A stretch of DNA of 42,682 bases from Capnocytophaga gingivalis ATCC 33624 (GTDB lineage: Bacteria; Bacteroidota; Bacteroidia; Flavobacteriales; Flavobacteriaceae): assembly GCF_000174755.1 (NCBI RefSeq), contig NZ_ACLQ01000014.1, positions 1-42,682 of the forward strand, given 5' to 3'. The position numbers were made by a program, and so were the translations under genes. This document shows positions 40,114 to 42,682 of the stretch, piece after piece (the first letter of the stretch is position 1; every line of letters starts with the position of its first letter). The notes below the pieces were generated by a model. The model was not told the DNA's origin, ran no database searches, and worked only from the letters and a program-made list of their open reading frames with translations.

Positions 40114-40902
40114 TTAAAGATTGACCTCCAAAAGGATATCTGCGATTTCCATTGCTGAGGTGTGATACTTAAGGGCTGTGATTTCTTTCAGCGGGGTGCG
40201 CTTGTACTTTTCTTTTGGATTATAGCGTTTTTCATAGTACATCCAAGAATAGCGATAGCTATGCCCATATATTTTTTTGGTAATGATGTTCCAGTTGTTG
40301 TAATCATTTATGATTTTATCAAGCTCGGCGAGTTCGCGTTCTATGGCTACATCTACCGGACGGTAATGCGTAATCATATTAGGCTTTACGCGCAGTTCAA
40401 AACGCCACGCCTCGGTAAACTCGTAATGGATTTCAAAACGGTCTTTTTGCCGATTGAAACACTCTATTTTTGCAAAATAGGCACGTTCTTTTTGGGTGAA
40501 CTTCCCCCTTTCAAGGGCTCTTTCCCATTCCCACTGACTAAAAGTGTACAATTCCTGTTTGCGAGCTATGTAAACACGCTTGCCACGGCGCTTTTTCTTC
40601 TTCTGGAACTTACGTGTATCGGCGTATTGATAGGTGTTGATTTTCTCTAAAAGAGTTTCAAAGAAATCGGCTTGCTTGCCTTGTCGCACATCTTCCCTCA
40701 GTACAAAGAAACGCACATAGCCCTTTTGGTAAGGTTTTTCAAGTGGCACAAGTGGCAGTTCACGACGTTGTTTAAAGAGTGCTTTTTGGCGTTTGATGCA
40801 CGCGCGCAAATACTTCTCGTGGTCTTCTCGAGCAATGCGCTTGCGAGAACGCAAATTGCGGAGGCGAGAAACGCCTTCGGGGGTGATATATAGATTTCCC
40901 AT
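40114..40902 (-). CDS. Strongly basic hypothetical protein upstream of prfH
   Basis: A 262-residue protein unusually rich in Lys, Arg, Tyr and Glu: RLRNLRSRKRIAREDHEKYL, RQKALFKQRRELP, KFQKKKKRRGKR at residues 98-109, YSWMYYEKRYNPKEKYKRTP near the end. No membrane segment or signal is present. The charge pattern, together with the beta-like FEIHYEFTEAWRFELRVK stretch, suggests nucleic-acid or ribosome binding (inference). No known family recognised. It is the first gene of the run that holds prfH, a 9-gene block and rtcB, and lies 56 nt upstream of prfH. Confidence 0.75.
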   Translation of the reverse strand: MGNLYITPEGVSRLRNLRSRKRIAREDHEKYLRACIKRQKALFKQRRELPLVPLEKPYQKGYVRFFVLREDVRQGKQADFFETLLEKINTYQYADTRKFQKKKKRRGKRVYIARKQELYTFSQWEWERALERGKFTQKERAYFAKIECFNRQKDRFEIHYEFTEAWRFELRVKPNMITHYRPVDVAIERELAELDKIINDYNNWNIITKKIYGHSYRYSWMYYEKRYNPKEKYKRTPLKEITALKYHTSAMEIADILLEVNL

Positions 40903-40946
40903 GCTAATCAGTTTTTAGCTGTCAGTGGTCAGTAATCAGGCTAACC

Positions 40947-40967
40947 ATTAACAATTAACAATTAAAT
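40947..40967. repeat. Heptamer tandem repeat (ATTAACA) x3
   Basis: ATTAACA, ATTAACA, ATTAAAT, the same unit as upstream of purK (12946-12973). A degenerate GTCAGTG pair at 40921-40934 precedes it. Both lie in the leader of the basic-protein gene. Confidence 0.55.
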
Positions 40968-40999
40968 CGATATTTGCTTGGGATTTTTGTAGAAAGTAG

Positions 41000-41038
41000 C
41001 AACAAAAAGCCCGAAGCTGTCGCTCCGGGCTTTTGTTG
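41000..41038 (-). terminator. Strong rho-independent terminator
   Basis: On the minus strand GCCCGGAGC and GCTTCGGGC enclose GACA, pair fully in RNA with one G-U pair, and are followed by TTTTTG. The outer CAACAAAA/TTTTTGTTG arms extend the stem. The plus strand has an A-C mismatch, so the orientation is minus. It lies 98 nt upstream of the basic-protein start, so it ends a separate short transcript or attenuates the operon. Confidence 0.85.
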
Positions 41039-41053
41039 TATGATAGAGTAATG

Positions 41054-41164
41054 CTACATCAAGCTAATACGCCACGAAGCGTTACCTTGTGCAAAGGTAA
41101 TTCTATGGTAATATGTAACTTGATATATTTCATTTCTTCTGTTATTTTTATTAAGGTTAAACAA
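41054..41164 (-). CDS. Candidate 36-residue small protein
   Basis: A short minus-strand frame from TTG 41164 to TAG 41056-41054 lies between a consensus -7 box (41192-41185) and a strong terminator (41038-41000), so it forms a complete miniature transcription unit. The peptide is basic and asparagine-rich at its start (MFNLNKNNRRNEI) and ends with YYHRITFAQGNASWRISL, a protein-like composition with a Trp. No signal peptide or membrane helix. An alternative 24-codon ATG frame (41130-41056 region, beginning MKYIKLHITIELPL) overlaps it in another frame. A non-coding small RNA or operon leader is also possible, so the coding claim is tentative. Confidence 0.4.
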   Translation of the reverse strand: MFNLNKNNRRNEIYQVTYYHRITFAQGNASWRISLM

Positions 41165-41184
41165 TTTGTTCTCGAAATCGGGAG

Positions 41185-41192
41185 CAAAGGTA
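41185..41192 (-). promoter_or_regulatory. -7 box of the small transcription unit
   Basis: Minus-strand TACCTTTG followed by C. A second TACCTTTG at 41099-41092 lies inside the small ORF and could start a still shorter RNA ending at the same terminator. No -33 TTG at standard distance is seen for the first box. Confidence 0.55.
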
Positions 41193-41218
41193 ACGATTAA
41201 TGTTCAACGATTAATGAT
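41191..41218. repeat. Heptamer tandem repeat (TAAYGAT) x4
   Basis: TAACGAT, TAATGTT, CAACGAT, TAATGAT, the same family as at 9570-9618, placed between the divergent small unit and the lipoprotein gene. Confidence 0.65.
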
Positions 41219-41280
41219 TAATAACAAATAATTAACAGTTTCCAGATAAACATTAATCGTTCAATATTAAAATTAATCCT

Positions 41281-41288
41281 TATTTTTG
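41281..41288 (+). promoter_or_regulatory. -7 box giving a near-leaderless lipoprotein mRNA
   Basis: TATTTTTG followed by CA ends only 6 nt before ATG 41295. With the usual distance to the start of transcription the mRNA would begin at or just before the start codon. Confidence 0.65.
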
Positions 41289-41294
41289 CACTCT

Positions 41295-42383
41295 ATGAAA
41301 AAGTATTTTTTACCCTTTATTCTTAGCAGCTTTTTGCTGCTAACGGCTTGTAATAAGGCCACTTACGACAATCAGCTCCCTATGCCTAAAAAGGAAGAGG
41401 GACACCCCTCTCCCTCAAAAGAACAGTCCTCCTCCAAGGAGACTTTTCTTACAGGAACTTTCCTCCAGCTCTTTGGAAAAGATGACTGGACCCCTTCCCA
41501 ATGGGAGCAGTACCTCTCGGAACTCAAGGAGCTAAGAATCCATACCCTCATCGTACAATATACTGCCTTCAAAAATGCGTATAACGATATTACTTGGTTC
41601 GATTCAGCCAATACTTTCACCACTCAGAAGAGCCGCCTTACCTTGGCACGAGTCCTTGAGGCAGCACAAAAGAAAGGAGTAGAGGTACATATAGGACTCC
41701 ACTTTGACGATTCTTATTGGCAGCACCAGACCGATAGGGCTTGGCTGGAGCTTAATGCCCAACGCTGTATTGCCTTAGCCAAAGAACTGCATACCCAGTT
41801 TGGTAATCATCCTGCTTTCAAAGGATGGTATATACCTCATGAACCTGAACCCTATGCTTATGGTTCCGACGAAAAAATAGCCCTTTTTAGAGAGGTATTG
41901 GTAAATCCTATTGCCGATAGCATCCATCAGTGGGATCGCAAACCTATTTCTATCGCCGCCTTTTGGAATAGCGCTCTTACCTCTCCCGCTCAGCTCCAAC
42001 ACTTTATGGCAGAATTGGCTAAGAGCCATCTGCAAATCATCATGTTACAGGATGGCGTAGGAGCCAAGCACGTAACACTTGACCAATTAGGCACTTATTA
42101 CCAAAGTGCCCAAAAGGGACTTTTTGAGGAAAACAAGAACTACAAAGGAGTTTTTTGGACTGATCTGGAGACCTTCTATTCTCCTACAGGGGAATACCCT
42201 TTTACGCCAGCATCCTTCGATAGGGTAAAGCAACAGCTCACTATAGAAACAGCACTGCCCAAGGTAAGTAAGGCAGTCTCCTTCCAGTATTATGACGATA
42301 TGAGTACCCTCAGCCCTCACAAGGCGCAAGCTCAAGCCCTTAGAGAAGCCTACAAGAAATGGCTGAATCAAAAAATAAAATAA
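41295..42383 (+). CDS. Lipoprotein with DUF4434 (TIM-barrel glycosidase-like) domain
   Basis: A 362-residue lipoprotein. The signal peptide MKKYFLPFILSSFLLLTAC has a lipobox LTAC, so Cys19 is lipidated. A Pro/Ser/Lys linker follows to about residue 50. Residues about 50-355 match DUF4434: GTFLQLFGKDDWTPSQWEQY, LRIHTLIVQYTAFKN, KGVEVHIGLHFDDSYW, FKGWYIPHEPEPYAYG with the conserved H-E pair, then LQDGVGAKHV and FWTDLETFYSP. The fold is a glycoside-hydrolase-like barrel; activity unproven, perhaps glycan cleavage at the cell envelope. ATG 41295 is chosen as the TTG at 41286 lies in the -7 box. Its TAA overlaps the next ATG by 1 nt. Confidence 0.9.
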   Translation: MKKYFLPFILSSFLLLTACNKATYDNQLPMPKKEEGHPSPSKEQSSSKETFLTGTFLQLFGKDDWTPSQWEQYLSELKELRIHTLIVQYTAFKNAYNDITWFDSANTFTTQKSRLTLARVLEAAQKKGVEVHIGLHFDDSYWQHQTDRAWLELNAQRCIALAKELHTQFGNHPAFKGWYIPHEPEPYAYGSDEKIALFREVLVNPIADSIHQWDRKPISIAAFWNSALTSPAQLQHFMAELAKSHLQIIMLQDGVGAKHVTLDQLGTYYQSAQKGLFEENKNYKGVFWTDLETFYSPTGEYPFTPASFDRVKQQLTIETALPKVSKAVSFQYYDDMSTLSPHKAQAQALREAYKKWLNQKIK

Positions 42384-42682
42384 TGACTATAAGAATTTTA
42401 TACCTATTCCTACTATTACTTCCTCAGCTCTTACAGGCACAGACCCTCAGGGAGAAACTCTCCTTGGCCGATAAGGAGTAGTATAAGGATAAGGTCTTGC
42501 GCCCTTTTGTGATAGACTACTACCGCCTGATGGCCTCCTATAAGAAAATGAATCTCCGTAAGGCCGCTCGCAGTGAAAAAGAACAGCTCTACAACCAGTT
42601 CAAGGCTTACAAAGAAACACATCATCACAAAAATATCCTCTATGACCAAGCCGTAGAGGCTGCAATAAGAGAACTACGATGA
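42383..42682 (+). pseudogene. Small secreted protein gene interrupted by in-frame TAG
   Basis: ATG 42383 (overlapping the lipoprotein stop as TAATG) opens a frame with a clear signal peptide (MTIRILYLFLLLLPQLLQAQ). TAG at 42479-42481 ends it after 32 codons. The same frame then runs on for 66 codons with good coding character (YKDKVLRPFVIDYYRLMASY, KKMNLRKAARSEKEQLYNQF) to TGA at 42680-42682. Without the TAG it would be a 99-residue secreted, basic, helical protein. Either a recent nonsense mutation (GAG TAG, one base from a sense codon such as CAG or AAG), a sequencing error, or TAG read-through. No ATG restarts close after it. Confidence 0.75.

Noticed and set aside
41092-41099. Second TACCTTTG as the main promoter of the small unit
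   Set aside because: It lies inside the candidate ORF in a region that could carry the motif by chance; kept only as an alternative source of a short RNA.

Overview
The window looks like a chromosomal segment of a Bacteroidota bacterium of the Flavobacteriia, most likely Capnocytophaga or a close relative (inference). The evidence is: many promoters with the Bacteroidota -7 box TAnnTTTG, starts without Shine-Dalgarno sequences, a giant SprB-like secreted protein, and a gene set (NhaD, DcuB-type carrier, 67K-type SppA, truncated glycogen-synthase-like protein next to panC) usual in that class. I see no rRNA, tRNA, CRISPR array, complete insertion sequence or phage module.

Layout. (1) 1-7914, minus: the first 2638 codons of a giant, cysteine- and glycine-rich, beta-repeat secreted protein that runs off the left edge. 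(2) 8133-14133: housekeeping genes (nhaD, an Aer-like PAS protein, a GT2-DUF2062 fusion, a YitT protein, purK) separated by short tandem repeats. (3) 14280-20969, plus: a compact, often ATGA-overlapping run of putative immunity genes (SUKH/SMI1-KNR4, Imm26-like, unknowns) around an ogt-type DNA repair gene, with a recent local duplication and a broken gene start. (4) 21097-28184: dcuB-like carrier, sppA, a glycogen-synthase-like N-terminal protein, panC, a SpoU methyltransferase and a degenerate polysaccharide-deacetylase-like protein. (5) 28221-40902, minus: a long run of 18 genes, mostly immunity-like (SUKH, DUF4272, ankyrin, DUF4304, Imm26-like, helical repeat), containing rtcB, prfH and a DEDDh exonuclease. 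A good promoter at 32979-32986 divides it in two. (6) 41000-42682: a tiny promoter / 36-codon ORF / terminator unit, a DUF4434-type lipoprotein, and a secreted small protein interrupted by an in-frame TAG.

How the parts may fit together. PrfH and RtcB are known to rescue and then re-ligate ribosomes cut in the decoding centre by ribotoxins of the colicin E3 type. Here the pair sits at the two ends of one gene run filled with immunity-like genes, together with a putative 3'-5' exonuclease and a very basic protein of unknown function. No toxin, Rhs, VgrG or LXG gene is visible, so both islands look like orphan immunity arrays. My main hypothesis is that the 33-41 kb run combines toxin-specific immunity with general RNA repair.

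A second theme is intergenic DNA built from heptanucleotide tandem repeats (TAATGAT, ATTAACA, GTGAAGA, CAGTGAR). In three genes the stop codon lies inside a CAGTGA unit, so the repeats also shape C-termini. Most functional calls for immunity-like genes rest on motif recognition by eye and should be checked with profile searches.
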